This document shows, piece after piece, positions 1 through 7,244 of a stretch of 64,000 nt of DNA. Location: assembly GCA_964520325.1 (NCBI GenBank), contig CAZFOB010000013.1:34461-98460 (forward strand). The letters run 5' to 3'. Source of the stretch: CAZFOB01 sp964520325 (GTDB taxonomy: Bacteria; Actinomycetota; JAICYB01). Both the position numbers and the translations under genes were made by a program. The notes under the pieces were generated by a model that was not told the DNA's origin, searched no databases, and worked only from the letters and a program-made list of their open reading frames with translations. Within the stretch, counting starts at the first letter, position 1, and every line of letters begins with the position of its first letter.

Positions 1-1781
1 CACATCCTCGACGCGCTCTCGTGATCCGTGCCTTCAAGTGACGCGCCCATCGCAGCTCGCAAGTTGTCGATCTCTTTGTCGATACCGCCGAGTGCCTGTG
101 ACTGCCCGGAGGTTCTCATGGCATCTGCCGCTTCGTGCGTGAGCGCAACCGCCCACGCGATGTGCTTGTCGACGAACCGTTGAAGGTCTCCCCGCGAACG
201 GGCGCGTTCGAGCCCGTACTCGCGGACGGTATCGAGCATGCGATAGCGAACGTCGTCCTCCGACCCGCGCACGAAGAGCAGTGACCGGTGCACCAGACGG
301 TCGATGACCTGGACGACATCGCCGTCCACCGAATCGTCGCCCGCTACCGACGTTGCGGAGTGAGCGGTGAAACCGCCGATGAAGACGGCGAGCCGTTCGA
401 ACACCAGCCGTTCGTTCTCGTCGAGCAGGTCGTAGCTCCAGTCGATGGCCGCCCGGAGCGTCTGCTGGCGTGCGGGGGCGGTCCGAGGCCCGTCCGCGAG
501 CGATCCGAGGCGATCGTCCAGACGTTTCGAGATCTCGCGGGCCGGCGTGGTGCGCGCGAGGGCGGCCGCGAGCTCGATCGCCAGAGGGATGCCTTCGAGA
601 CGCCGGCAGATGCGTACGACGTCGTCGGCCTGATCGCCGAGCACGAACTCACGATCTGCAAGCGACGCGCGATCGACGAAGAGGCGCACCGCTTCCGACT
701 CCATCGCTTCGTGCGGGAAATCGGCGCTCTCGTCCGGGACGTCGAGTGTTGGCACTGCGTAGATCGCCTCGCCATACACGCGCAACGGCTCGCGACTCGT
801 CGCGAGGATCCGGAGTGCATCGGCCCTTTGGAGAAGGTCGTGCGCGACGTGCGCGCAAACTTCGACGACGTGCTCGCAGTTGTCGAGCAGCAGCAGCGTC
901 TTTTGGGACGCGACGTGTTCCGCGATGCCCTGAAGCAAGTCACGGCCCGCCTCGTCGCGTATGCCGAGTACGCGGGCGATCGCCGCTGGGACGAGATCTG
1001 GCTCGACCACACCGGCAAGCTCGACGAGCCAGACGCCGTCGGTGAAGTCCTCCGCGGCTTCGGCGGCTGCCTGCAAGGCCAGCCGCGTCTTGCCGATGCC
1101 ACCGGGCCCTGTGAGAGTGAGCAACGCGGTGGTCTCGATCCGCTTGCGGACGTCGAGCACTTCCATCTCGCGCCCAACGAACGCCGTGAGCTGAACGGGA
1201 AGGTTGTGGCCGCGAGCGTCGAGAGACCGGACCGGCGGGAAGTCGGACGGCAGGTCGGCGTGACCCACCTGCCACACACGCTCAGGTCGCGCGAGGTCCT
1301 TGAGACGGTGCAGCCCGAGATCGGTGAGCCAAGCACCAGCCGGGAGCTTCGTTGTCGTCGCGGTGTGGACGTCGTCCGAGACGATGAGCTGGCCGCCGTG
1401 TGCGATCGAGCGCAGACGCGCGGCGCGATTCACTCCCTGGCCGAAATAGTCCCCGCCGCGCACCTGAGCGGGGCCGGAGTGTAGGGCCATCCTGACCCTG
1501 ACGGGGGCCGATGGCGGCCAGGGCTCGATGCACAACGTCCGTTGCAGCTCGACGGCGCACCGGAGGGCCGTGTCGGCGTCCCCGAAGACCGCGAAGGCGC
1601 TGTCGCCTTCACCGCGCGACCGGACGAGCTGGCCACCGTGGCTCCCGACGACGCCGGCGATGATGTCGTCGTGGCGGCCCAGCGCCCGGGCCATCGCGGT
1701 GGGGGAGTCTTCCCACAGGCGCGTCGACCCCTCGATGTCGGTCAGCAGGAAGGTGAACGTGCCGCTCCAGACGTCAGTCAC
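1..1781 (-). CDS. Class III cyclase-domain / STAND ATPase regulator (3'-truncated by window edge)
   Basis: Read on the minus strand from a GTG at 1781, this frame is open to the window edge (593 codons). Residues 1-165 resemble a class III nucleotide cyclase: FLLTDIEGS supplies the first metal Asp (D15) and GEGDSAF near residue 60 the second. From about residue 200 a predicted-ATPase module follows, with Walker A GPGGIGKT near 225 and Walker B LLLLDNCEH near 299, as in AfsR/LuxR-type STAND regulators. The visible C-terminal part is helical, probably TPR-like, and runs off the window. Such cyclase-ATPase fusions are common in Actinomycetota and thought to be signal-dependent regulators; whether it makes cAMP or cGMP cannot be told. 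A C-terminal LuxR HTH may lie beyond the edge. Confidence 0.85.
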   Translation of the reverse strand, partial: MTDVWSGTFTFLLTDIEGSTRLWEDSPTAMARALGRHDDIIAGVVGSHGGQLVRSRGEGDSAFAVFGDADTALRCAVELQRTLCIEPWPPSAPVRVRMALHSGPAQVRGGDYFGQGVNRAARLRSIAHGGQLIVSDDVHTATTTKLPAGAWLTDLGLHRLKDLARPERVWQVGHADLPSDFPPVRSLDARGHNLPVQLTAFVGREMEVLDVRKRIETTALLTLTGPGGIGKTRLALQAAAEAAEDFTDGVWLVELAGVVEPDLVPAAIARVLGIRDEAGRDLLQGIAEHVASQKTLLLLDNCEHVVEVCAHVAHDLLQRADALRILATSREPLRVYGEAIYAVPTLDVPDESADFPHEAMESEAVRLFVDRASLADREFVLGDQADDVVRICRRLEGIPLAIELAAALARTTPAREISKRLDDRLGSLADGPRTAPARQQTLRAAIDWSYDLLDENERLVFERLAVFIGGFTAHSATSVAGDDSVDGDVVQVIDRLVHRSLLFVRGSEDDVRYRMLDTVREYGLERARSRGDLQRFVDKHIAWAVALTHEAADAMRTSGQSQALGGIDKEIDNLRAAMGASLEGTDHESASRM

Positions 1782-1945
1782 GCCGACAGGATATGGGGCC
1801 GGGTAGCCCGCGCCGCCTTGTTAGCGTAGGTTCCTGTCCATCGGCGCGAGCGCCCACGCAGCTACGGCCGTGGAGTATGCACTGATGCTGGTCGCGATTT
1901 GAAGCCGTAGCGCTTCAGGGTCCACCCCGATAGGTTGTGCGTCTC

Positions 1946-2018
1946 GGGGGCGTAGCTCAGTCGGTAGAGCGCTGCGTTCGCAACGCAGAGGTCGGCGGTT
2001 CGAATCCGCTCGCCTCCA
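1946..2018 (+). tRNA. tRNA-Ala (anticodon CGC)
   Basis: A complete 73-nt cloverleaf. The acceptor arms GGGGGCG and CGCCTCC pair with one G-U; the D-arm is GCTC/GAGC; the anticodon stem CTGCG/CGCAG encloses loop TTCGCAA, giving anticodon CGC; the T-loop is TTCGAAT. Discriminator A is present and CCA is not encoded. Its 3' part is the attachment core of the neighbouring integrated elements and the tRNA remains intact after integration. Confidence 0.95.
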
Positions 2019-2019
2019 C
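1974..2019 (+). repeat. att repeat 1 (tRNA-Ala 3' end)
   Basis: 46-bp sequence covering the anticodon arm to the discriminator of tRNA-Ala plus one base. It is repeated exactly at 19638-19683 and with two mismatches at 25844-25892. Interpreted as the left attachment site, since tyrosine integrases often use tRNA 3' halves. Confidence 0.9.
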
Positions 2020-2808
2020 GTAAGAAGCTGCACGTCAGGTGGCGTGTGGCTTCTTTCGTTGTGGGGGCTGGGATCCTCGGGGTTGCTCTGGGGTTGTTCT
2101 CAGGTCGCCAGCGCCGCTGTCCGCCCTCGACTTTGTCATGGAGACGGCGTAACATAGACGTTACGGTGCCACCACAAGCCAGGAGACCTCGAACCGGGGC
2201 GGAGAAGTACTTCCGCCGCAGACTCGCGGACCCCGAGTACGCGGGCGCGTACAAGGCTGCCCGATCGCGAATCGCGCAGATCGATGAACTCCTGCGCGAT
2301 ATCGACTCCCGCCGGTCGGACTTGGGACTCAGCAAAGCCGAGCTCGGGAGGCGTGCGGGTCTGAAGCCAGAAGCGGTGCGGCGACTGCTGACGTCGGATC
2401 ATCCGAACCCGACGCTGTCAACGTTGATCGCTATCGCGGAGTCGCTCGACCTCGCTATCGCCGTCGTATCGGAGAGCCCGCACAAGGCGCCGTCTCCGCC
2501 GGCGAAGAGGACTAAGCCGTCACGGTCCGGCGCTGCCGGAACTCGTCGCCGAGCTTCTTGATCCGCTCGTAGTCGCGACGCGTCGCCGCGCTGCGAGGTG
2601 GCTTGGAAAGGCCGCCGATGCAGATGATCGACGAGCCGCCCAGATCTTTCGCGTCGCGCTCGAGGAAGCAGAACAGACGGTGGTTCTGACCGGCACCTCG
2701 GAGGCGGATCTCGTAGAAGCCCGCCATGTCGCCGTGCATCGCCTGCCATTTGCCGCCGCCCGAGAACGCCGGAGGCGGCGCTTCCGCGACGGCGTCGAGG
2801 ACCGCCTG
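1982..2808 (+). repeat. Left copy of 827-bp perfect direct repeat
   Basis: Matches 25855-26681 base for base as far as I can read (constant offset 23,873), covering the tRNA 3' end, the XRE-family gene and most of the HigB-like gene. At 2809 the match changes abruptly to roughly 90% identity, which continues with a 3-bp indel into the end of the DUF5343 gene, about 3045. The abrupt edge suggests recent recombination or gene conversion between older copies. Confidence 0.9.
2166..2561 (+). CDS. XRE-family helix-turn-helix protein (HigA-like)
   Basis: 131 residues from GTG 2166. A central helical linker is followed by an XRE-type HTH (LSKAELGRRAGLKPEAVRRLL) and the usual helix PTLSTLIAIAESLDLAIAVV, then a basic tail. 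I prefer GTG 2166 to a longer frame from 2046 because the upstream part is low-complexity and a perfect 6-bp inverted repeat (CGTAAC/GTTACG, 2149-2165) with a TAACAT -10-like hexamer lies just before it, fitting a leaderless, autoregulated gene. Its 3' end overlaps the HigB-like gene on the other strand by 50 bp, so the two are convergent rather than the usual HigBA operon. A second, identical copy lies at 26039-26434. Confidence 0.75.
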   Translation: MPPQARRPRTGAEKYFRRRLADPEYAGAYKAARSRIAQIDELLRDIDSRRSDLGLSKAELGRRAGLKPEAVRRLLTSDHPNPTLSTLIAIAESLDLAIAVVSESPHKAPSPPAKRTKPSRSGAAGTRRRAS

Positions 2809-2955
2809 TATGTCGGCGGCCACTTTGACGGGCAGTTCATCTAGAAAGTCCATCGCAGGAACCGTGCGAGCAGCATCGTCGGCGCGATGGCGCTGGAAGA
2901 AGTGGATGCGCCAGGGCTCAGGAGGTGACTCGGATGCACGGGACCGTGGCGTCAA
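2512..2955 (-). CDS. RelE/HigB-like toxin (phage Gp49-like family)
   Basis: 147 residues. The core WRIHFFQRH...FLDELPVKV...FEIRLRG-like...NHRLFCFLER pattern matches the phage-derived Gp49-like/HigB family of RelE-fold mRNA interferases, and the YERIKKLGDEF tail is also typical. The start ATG overlaps the stop of the DUF5343 gene (ATGA), so the two are co-transcribed and probably translationally coupled. The likely antitoxin is the convergent XRE protein, whose gene overlaps this 3' end by 50 bp; such geometry is unusual for this family. Toxicity is inferred from the family only. Confidence 0.75.
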   Translation of the reverse strand: MTPRSRASESPPEPWRIHFFQRHRADDAARTVPAMDFLDELPVKVAADIQAVLDAVAEAPPPAFSGGGKWQAMHGDMAGFYEIRLRGAGQNHRLFCFLERDAKDLGGSSIICIGGLSKPPRSAATRRDYERIKKLGDEFRQRRTVTA

Positions 2956-3668
2956 TCGTCACTTCCCTCCGCTGAGTCCGGCGCGTCGTCGACGGGGACC
3001 GTGAAGTCGAGCGCGGCTTCGAACGCCTTCAGGAACCCATCGCGTTGCCGGCTCGTCCACGACGCGCCTGGTCCGTGGGGGATCTGCTGAATCAAGCCGA
3101 CAAGTCCGGGAGGCAGATCGGTCGGCGTGGTTGACGGATCGTTGCCGCTTCGGCGGGGCTGCTGACGGGCGCTCGGCCGAGGTGTGCGAGCCGTTCGAGG
3201 GCGGGCCGCCGTGGCTCGAGGCGCGGCAGCCCCCTCGGGGACCGGAAGTCCGGCGTGCTTCCACAGTCCGATCAGCAGCGCCGCCATCCCGCGGCGCTGT
3301 CCGGACGGCTCATAGGTCCGGAACGCCTCGGCGACTCGGTCCGGGGAATTCGCGGAAGGGTCCGTGTATTGCAGAACATCCGCGTAGACACCTCGAACCC
3401 ATTCCTGCAGACGGGCCCGGTATTCCTCGTCGCCTCGCGCGAGCCGCAAGTCCTTGAACTGCTGGGTGGGTTCCCCCTCCGCATCCAGCAGCTCGAGCGC
3501 CTTGAGCGACGAGAGGGTGCGCTTGGCCAAGCTCTCCGGCACACCTGCGCGGATAAGCGTGTCCTGCGTGACCGGCGTACCCATCCCCTTGTCGCGGAAC
3601 GCCTCGATCGCGGTGATGGCGGCCGTGACCGTCGTGTAGGGTGCGTTTCCGTGTGGCGTGATTGGCAT
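2952..3668 (-). CDS. DUF5343-like protein
   Basis: 238 residues, start supported by GGAGG seven bases upstream. The N-terminal 145 residues (starting near PYTTVTAAITAIEAF, with ALELLDAEGEPTQQFKDLR) resemble DUF5343, a family of unknown function with winged-helix-like character found in mobile islands. Residues 150-185 are an Ala/Pro/Arg-rich linker, followed by a short acidic C-terminal segment. It forms an operon with the HigB-like gene through a 4-bp overlap. A truncated second copy of its 3' end lies at 26828-26925. Function unknown; the family assignment is from recalled pattern similarity. Confidence 0.65.
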   Translation of the reverse strand: MPITPHGNAPYTTVTAAITAIEAFRDKGMGTPVTQDTLIRAGVPESLAKRTLSSLKALELLDAEGEPTQQFKDLRLARGDEEYRARLQEWVRGVYADVLQYTDPSANSPDRVAEAFRTYEPSGQRRGMAALLIGLWKHAGLPVPEGAAAPRATAARPRTARTPRPSARQQPRRSGNDPSTTPTDLPPGLVGLIQQIPHGPGASWTSRQRDGFLKAFEAALDFTVPVDDAPDSAEGSDD

Positions 3669-3708
3669 TCAATACCTCCGTTCGTCGTCTGCGAGCCTAG
3701 CACGAAAA

Positions 3709-3725
3709 GTCTATCGTCGGTAGAC
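3709..3725. promoter_or_regulatory. Inverted repeat between divergent genes
   Basis: GTCTA and TAGAC separated by 7 bp, in the region between the DUF5343 gene (minus) and the 69-residue gene (plus). Possible operator; nothing else supports it. Confidence 0.3.
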
Positions 3726-3814
3726 GACACACCATCTCTACCCGCTTCTAGGCTTGTGACCTGCGCAAATGGCGTTACAGTTGCCATGACGGAAACGAGC
3801 GTGGGAGAACAAAC

Positions 3815-4024
3815 ATGGAACGACTCATAGCTTGTGAACCAGACATTCTGCAGGGCCAGTCATGCTGGCTGGCTGTTACCCCCCGCGATCACCCGTACCG
3901 GATAGGCGTCATGGGAGCCTCCGAAGAGGAAGCTCGACGGCGGTTCGGCGCGGCGCTTGCGGCATGGTCCGAGCTGCATGAACGCGCGCTGGTCAGCGAC
4001 ACGCAGTGCGATGAGACGGCCTGA
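3815..4024 (+). CDS. Small hypothetical protein
   Basis: 69 residues. The ATG is preceded by GGGAG at a plausible distance and the gene is divergent from the DUF5343 operon. The sequence contains WLAVTPRDHPYRIGVMG followed by a helix with Glu/Arg repeats (ASEEEARRRFGAALAAWSEL), which looks like a compact alpha/beta protein. I recognise no family. It lies just upstream of the nuclease gene at 4096. Confidence 0.55.
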   Translation: MERLIACEPDILQGQSCWLAVTPRDHPYRIGVMGASEEEARRRFGAALAAWSELHERALVSDTQCDETA

Positions 4025-4083
4025 GGGCTTCGCAGACGGTCTGCCAGTTCGGGCCCGACCGGAGCCGCCAAAGCCTCAGGAGC

Positions 4084-4095
4084 TACTCTCGGCCG
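4084..4095 (+). promoter_or_regulatory. -10 element of an apparently leaderless gene
   Basis: TACTCT at 4084-4089 lies exactly six bases before ATG 4096, and no ribosome-binding site is visible. The same block (GAGCTACTCTCG, three variable bases, GATGGCGCT) recurs at 24710-24733 with identical spacing, which supports it as a transferred promoter/start module. Confidence 0.5.
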
Positions 4096-5157
4096 ATGGC
4101 GCTTTATGAGGTTTCGGGCTCGAAGCTGGTGAAGCAGGCGCCGGCGCAGTTCGCTGGGCTGAAGCTCTACGAGCGCGCTGACCTCCAGCGACTCCTACGG
4201 GACGACATCTCCGTGCTGGACGACGATCTGCTCGTCCTCTCCGAGGAGTTCGGACACTGGCAAGACGCTCGCCGGCGGATCGACCTCCTCGCGATCGACA
4301 GGGGCGCGCGGCTCGTCGTCATCGAGCTCAAGCGGACAGACGACGGTGGTCACATGGAGCTCCAGTCCATCCGGTACGCCGCGATGGTCTCCACCATGTC
4401 GTTCAAGGATGTGCTCGCGGCGTTCGAGGCGCACCGTACGAAGCAGCCGGGGACCGACCCCGACGTCGAGCCGGCTGACGAGCTCAGAGCATTCCTCGAC
4501 GCAACAGACCTCGACGACGACCCTGAGATATCCAGCGACGTCCGCATCATCCTTGTGTCAGCTGACTTCGGTGTCGAGATCACGACGTCGGTCATCTGGC
4601 TCAACAAGTTCGAGGGGATGGACATCCGTTGCGTTCGGCTCCGTCCGTACGACCTCGACGGCAAGGTGTTTCTCGACATCCAGCAGGTCTTGCCACTCCC
4701 GGAGGCCGCCGACTATCAGGTGAAGGTTCGCCGGAAGGAGGCGGCGCAAGAACGCGCTCGTACGGACGGTAAGGACTACACGCGGTACTCGATCGTCGTC
4801 GACGGGAGCGTCGGGCCGGACCTGAACAAGCGCAGCACCATCATGGAAATGGTGAAGGCCCTAGCAGCGAAGGGCATCGCGCCGTCGCGGATCAAGGCAG
4901 CGATGCCTCCCTCCCGCATGCGGAGCGTCGATGCGGAGCTGAGTGATCTCGACGCGATCGCTGCAGCATTCAAGTCAGTCGTGCCCAACTTCGATGCACG
5001 CCGGTGGAACCTCGACGAAGCGCTCCACGAGGACGGGAAGACCTACATCGTCAGTACGCAGTGGGGACTGCGGAACACGGAGCCCGTCCTGAACCGGCTG
5101 GTCGAGGCGTTCCCGAAGTCGGGCGTGACCTTCCAGCGGCACGCGCCGAAGCCCTAG
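4096..5157 (+). CDS. NucS/RecB-like endonuclease-fold protein
   Basis: 353 residues. A PD-(D/E)xK nuclease core is visible near residues 55-85: RRIDLLAIDR carries the Asp and LVVIELKR the E-x-K pair, followed by MELQSIRYAAMVSTMSF, as in NucS/DUF91-like and NERD-like nucleases. The remaining 250 residues hold a probable DNA-recognition region and a charged linker near residues 235-250. It lies between toxin-antitoxin-like genes and the integrase (its stop overlaps the integrase stop, convergent), so it is part of element unit 1. A role in defence or element maintenance is inference. Confidence 0.6.
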   Translation: MALYEVSGSKLVKQAPAQFAGLKLYERADLQRLLRDDISVLDDDLLVLSEEFGHWQDARRRIDLLAIDRGARLVVIELKRTDDGGHMELQSIRYAAMVSTMSFKDVLAAFEAHRTKQPGTDPDVEPADELRAFLDATDLDDDPEISSDVRIILVSADFGVEITTSVIWLNKFEGMDIRCVRLRPYDLDGKVFLDIQQVLPLPEAADYQVKVRRKEAAQERARTDGKDYTRYSIVVDGSVGPDLNKRSTIMEMVKALAAKGIAPSRIKAAMPPSRMRSVDAELSDLDAIAAAFKSVVPNFDARRWNLDEALHEDGKTYIVSTQWGLRNTEPVLNRLVEAFPKSGVTFQRHAPKP

Positions 5158-6242
5158 GACTCTAAGCCCGAGGCCGCGTAGAGCTCGTCCAGGCTGTCGG
5201 CGATCGCTTCTTCCAAGCGCGGGAACAGGCCCCCGTAGACGTTCAGCGTCGTGCTGATCGAGCTGTGGCCCATCCGTTCTTGGATCGCCTTCGGGTGGGC
5301 GCCGCGGGCGATCGCGAACGCGACCGATGTGTGGCGCAGGTCGTGGAAGCGAATGTCAGGGGAGAGCTGGGCCTTCTTGAGAGCCGCCTCCCACGTCCGG
5401 CGGCGGAAGTTTGTCCTCCGCATCGGCATGCCGTCGCGGGAAGGGAAGACCAGCTCGTTGTTCCGCCCGATCTGCTCCTCAAGGAGCGGGACGAGGAACG
5501 TCGGGATCGTCACTGTCCGGCGAGAGGCCGGCGTCTTGAGTGGCGAACCAAGAGTCACAGAACCTTTGATCTCGGTCGCCTGCTCCACGATGTGCAGCTT
5601 GCGATGGAGGATGTCGACGTTCTTCGGACGCAGTCCGGCGAGTTCACCCCATCGGGGGCCAAGGTACGCGGCGGTGAGGATCAGCGTCCGGTAGTACGTG
5701 TGCGCAGAGTTCGCGATCGCGTTGACCTGTTCGGGTGTGAGGAAGCGCGGCTCGCCGGGTTCGATCTTGGGCAGCGAGATGTTGCGGCATGGCGAGAGCG
5801 GGAGCATGCCACCGTCAACGGCAGCAGCAAGCGCTCGGTCGAGGATCTGATAGATGAGGTGAACAGTCGCCGGCTTCTTTGTCGTGCTCAGCACGGCTAC
5901 CCATGCGCGGACGTCGACCTGCGTGATCTTCGCGAGAGGAACCTCGCCGAATCGCGGCCGCACGTGGTTCTTGATGTAGGACTCGTCCCGGAGTCTCGAG
6001 CTCGGCCGCAGGTTCGTCGTGGTCTTCCACCACTCGTCGAGCCATTTGCCGAATGGCTCCTTGCCGTGTTCGGGGTTCGTCCAGAGGCCGCGGAGCTTGC
6101 GTGACTCCATCTCGACGATGAAGCGCTCGGCGTCGATCTTCTTCTGGAGGACCTTCGAGTGCCGCTTGTTGTCGTTGCCGACGTAGCTCGCGAGCCAGTC
6201 GTCGCGGCGTCCCGGGCGTTTGCGTCGTTGTACGTGCGCCAA
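5154..6242 (-). CDS. Tyrosine site-specific integrase
   Basis: 362 residues, full length for the phage-integrase family. Residues 65-155 form the SAM-like core-binding domain. The catalytic domain shows R197 (GPRWGELAGLR), H300-x-x-R303 (FHDLRHTS), H326 (GHSS) and the nucleophile Y336 (NVYG). The N-terminus is Arg/Lys-rich, like an arm-binding domain. It would integrate unit 1 into the tRNA-Ala 3' end. The gene begins 13 bp after the HTH gene upstream, so the two probably form an operon. Confidence 0.93.
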   Translation of the reverse strand: MAHVQRRKRPGRRDDWLASYVGNDNKRHSKVLQKKIDAERFIVEMESRKLRGLWTNPEHGKEPFGKWLDEWWKTTTNLRPSSRLRDESYIKNHVRPRFGEVPLAKITQVDVRAWVAVLSTTKKPATVHLIYQILDRALAAAVDGGMLPLSPCRNISLPKIEPGEPRFLTPEQVNAIANSAHTYYRTLILTAAYLGPRWGELAGLRPKNVDILHRKLHIVEQATEIKGSVTLGSPLKTPASRRTVTIPTFLVPLLEEQIGRNNELVFPSRDGMPMRRTNFRRRTWEAALKKAQLSPDIRFHDLRHTSVAFAIARGAHPKAIQERMGHSSISTTLNVYGGLFPRLEEAIADSLDELYAASGLES

Positions 6243-6255
6243 CCCTGCTCCTTCG

Positions 6256-6939
6256 TTATCCGGCGCGGCCGCGGTGGCCGCGGTTGAGGAAGCCGAGCGC
6301 GCGCGCTCGCTTCACCCACCGATGGACGGATGTAACCGGGACGCCGTTTGCGTCCGCGATGATCCCGGCTGGTGCGCGCGTGATCGCTGAGAGCGCGGAG
6401 TACACCTTCGCGACATCGCGGAAGAATTCGATCGGGTAGGGACGGGCTTCTGGGACGTCGAGCTTTGCGTCTGGCATCTCGGGCGTCTCGATCAGGACGC
6501 TCCCAAGAGGCCGGCGGAGGTCAGGCGCTGGTGCCTGCGGCTCGCCCGAACCTTCGATCTGCGCGAAGTACATCCGCTCCACCCAGTGCAACGGGCGCGG
6601 CTCCTTCGGTGGTCGCCGCTGCCCGAACGTCGTCGCGTACGAACCGATCGCTCGGTGCAGATCCGGGCCCGGGACATCCAGCCGCCGGCGGATCTGCTCG
6701 GCCGTGTCGGGCTCGTTGACCCAGGCCTCGATCCGTCCGAGGGGGAGGCGCCGGATCTGCTCGGGGTCCATCGCTTGCGACTCGGCCGATACATAGAGCT
6801 CGGCGATTACCAGCCGGCCAGCCTCCTCACGGAAGCGCAGAAACGCTGCTGTGGGCTCCAGGGCGGCCGACTGGAAGCGAACCCAGCCGCCGTTGCCGAC
6901 CGATAGGCGATCGTCGACGGGGACGCGTTCGGTCGGCAT
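6256..6939 (-). CDS. Element-encoded HTH regulator upstream of integrase
   Basis: 227 residues, ATG with AGGAGG upstream. The C-terminal 55 residues contain an HTH (GIIADANGVPVTSVHRWVKRAR) of the kind seen in small actinobacterial element proteins; the N-terminal 170 residues are of unknown fold and contain a conserved-looking IRRLPLGRIEAWVN segment. It lies directly upstream of the integrase and divergent from the excisionase gene, the position of a regulator of integration versus excision. A strong promoter (TTGACA, 17 bp, CAATAT) reads toward it. Confidence 0.65.
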   Translation of the reverse strand: MPTERVPVDDRLSVGNGGWVRFQSAALEPTAAFLRFREEAGRLVIAELYVSAESQAMDPEQIRRLPLGRIEAWVNEPDTAEQIRRRLDVPGPDLHRAIGSYATTFGQRRPPKEPRPLHWVERMYFAQIEGSGEPQAPAPDLRRPLGSVLIETPEMPDAKLDVPEARPYPIEFFRDVAKVYSALSAITRAPAGIIADANGVPVTSVHRWVKRARALGFLNRGHRGRAG

Positions 6940-6963
6940 CGGTGCCTCCTGGTCTCGGCCTAT

Positions 6964-7031
6964 GGTCTGAGTTCGTGAACATATTGCATTCCCCTTGGAC
7001 CCTTGTCAAGCTAAGCCGAGGAACTCAGACC
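6964..7031. promoter_or_regulatory. Divergent promoter region flanked by perfect 11-bp inverted repeat
   Basis: GGTCTGAGTTC at 6964-6974 and its exact complement at 7021-7031 enclose 46 bp. Inside lies a minus-strand promoter with TTGACA (7004-7009), a 17-bp spacer and CAATAT (6981-6986), driving the HTH-integrase operon. The paired repeats flank it between the regulator and excisionase genes and are likely operators for a DNA-looping or lysogeny-type switch. Confidence 0.6.
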
Positions 7032-7049
7032 TTCGAGGAAGGAGGCGGC

Positions 7050-7244
7050 ATGGAGACGAGGCTCGACGAGTACATGACGGCACAGGAGGTGGCCGACCAC
7101 TACCGGCTGCCGCTCCAGACGATCTACGGCTGGCGCTACAAGGGGACGGGCCCGAAGGCGGTCAAGCTCGGTCGCCACCTCCGCTACCGGCGGAGCGACG
7201 TCGAGCGGTGGGCCGAGGAGCAGGCGGGCGGCGCCCGCTCGTGA
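7050..7244 (+). CDS. Excisionase-like HTH protein (AlpA/Xis type)
   Basis: 64 residues from ATG 7050, preceded by GAAGGAGG at a good distance. The whole protein is one HTH_17/MerR-like winged helix: YMTAQEVADHYRLPLQTIYGWRY, then GPKAVKLGRHLRYRRSDVERW. Proteins of this kind act as excisionases or as AlpA-type activators of excision. It overlaps the next gene by four bases (GTGA), so it begins the rightward replication operon, opposite to the integrase. Confidence 0.85.
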   Translation: METRLDEYMTAQEVADHYRLPLQTIYGWRYKGTGPKAVKLGRHLRYRRSDVERWAEEQAGGARS

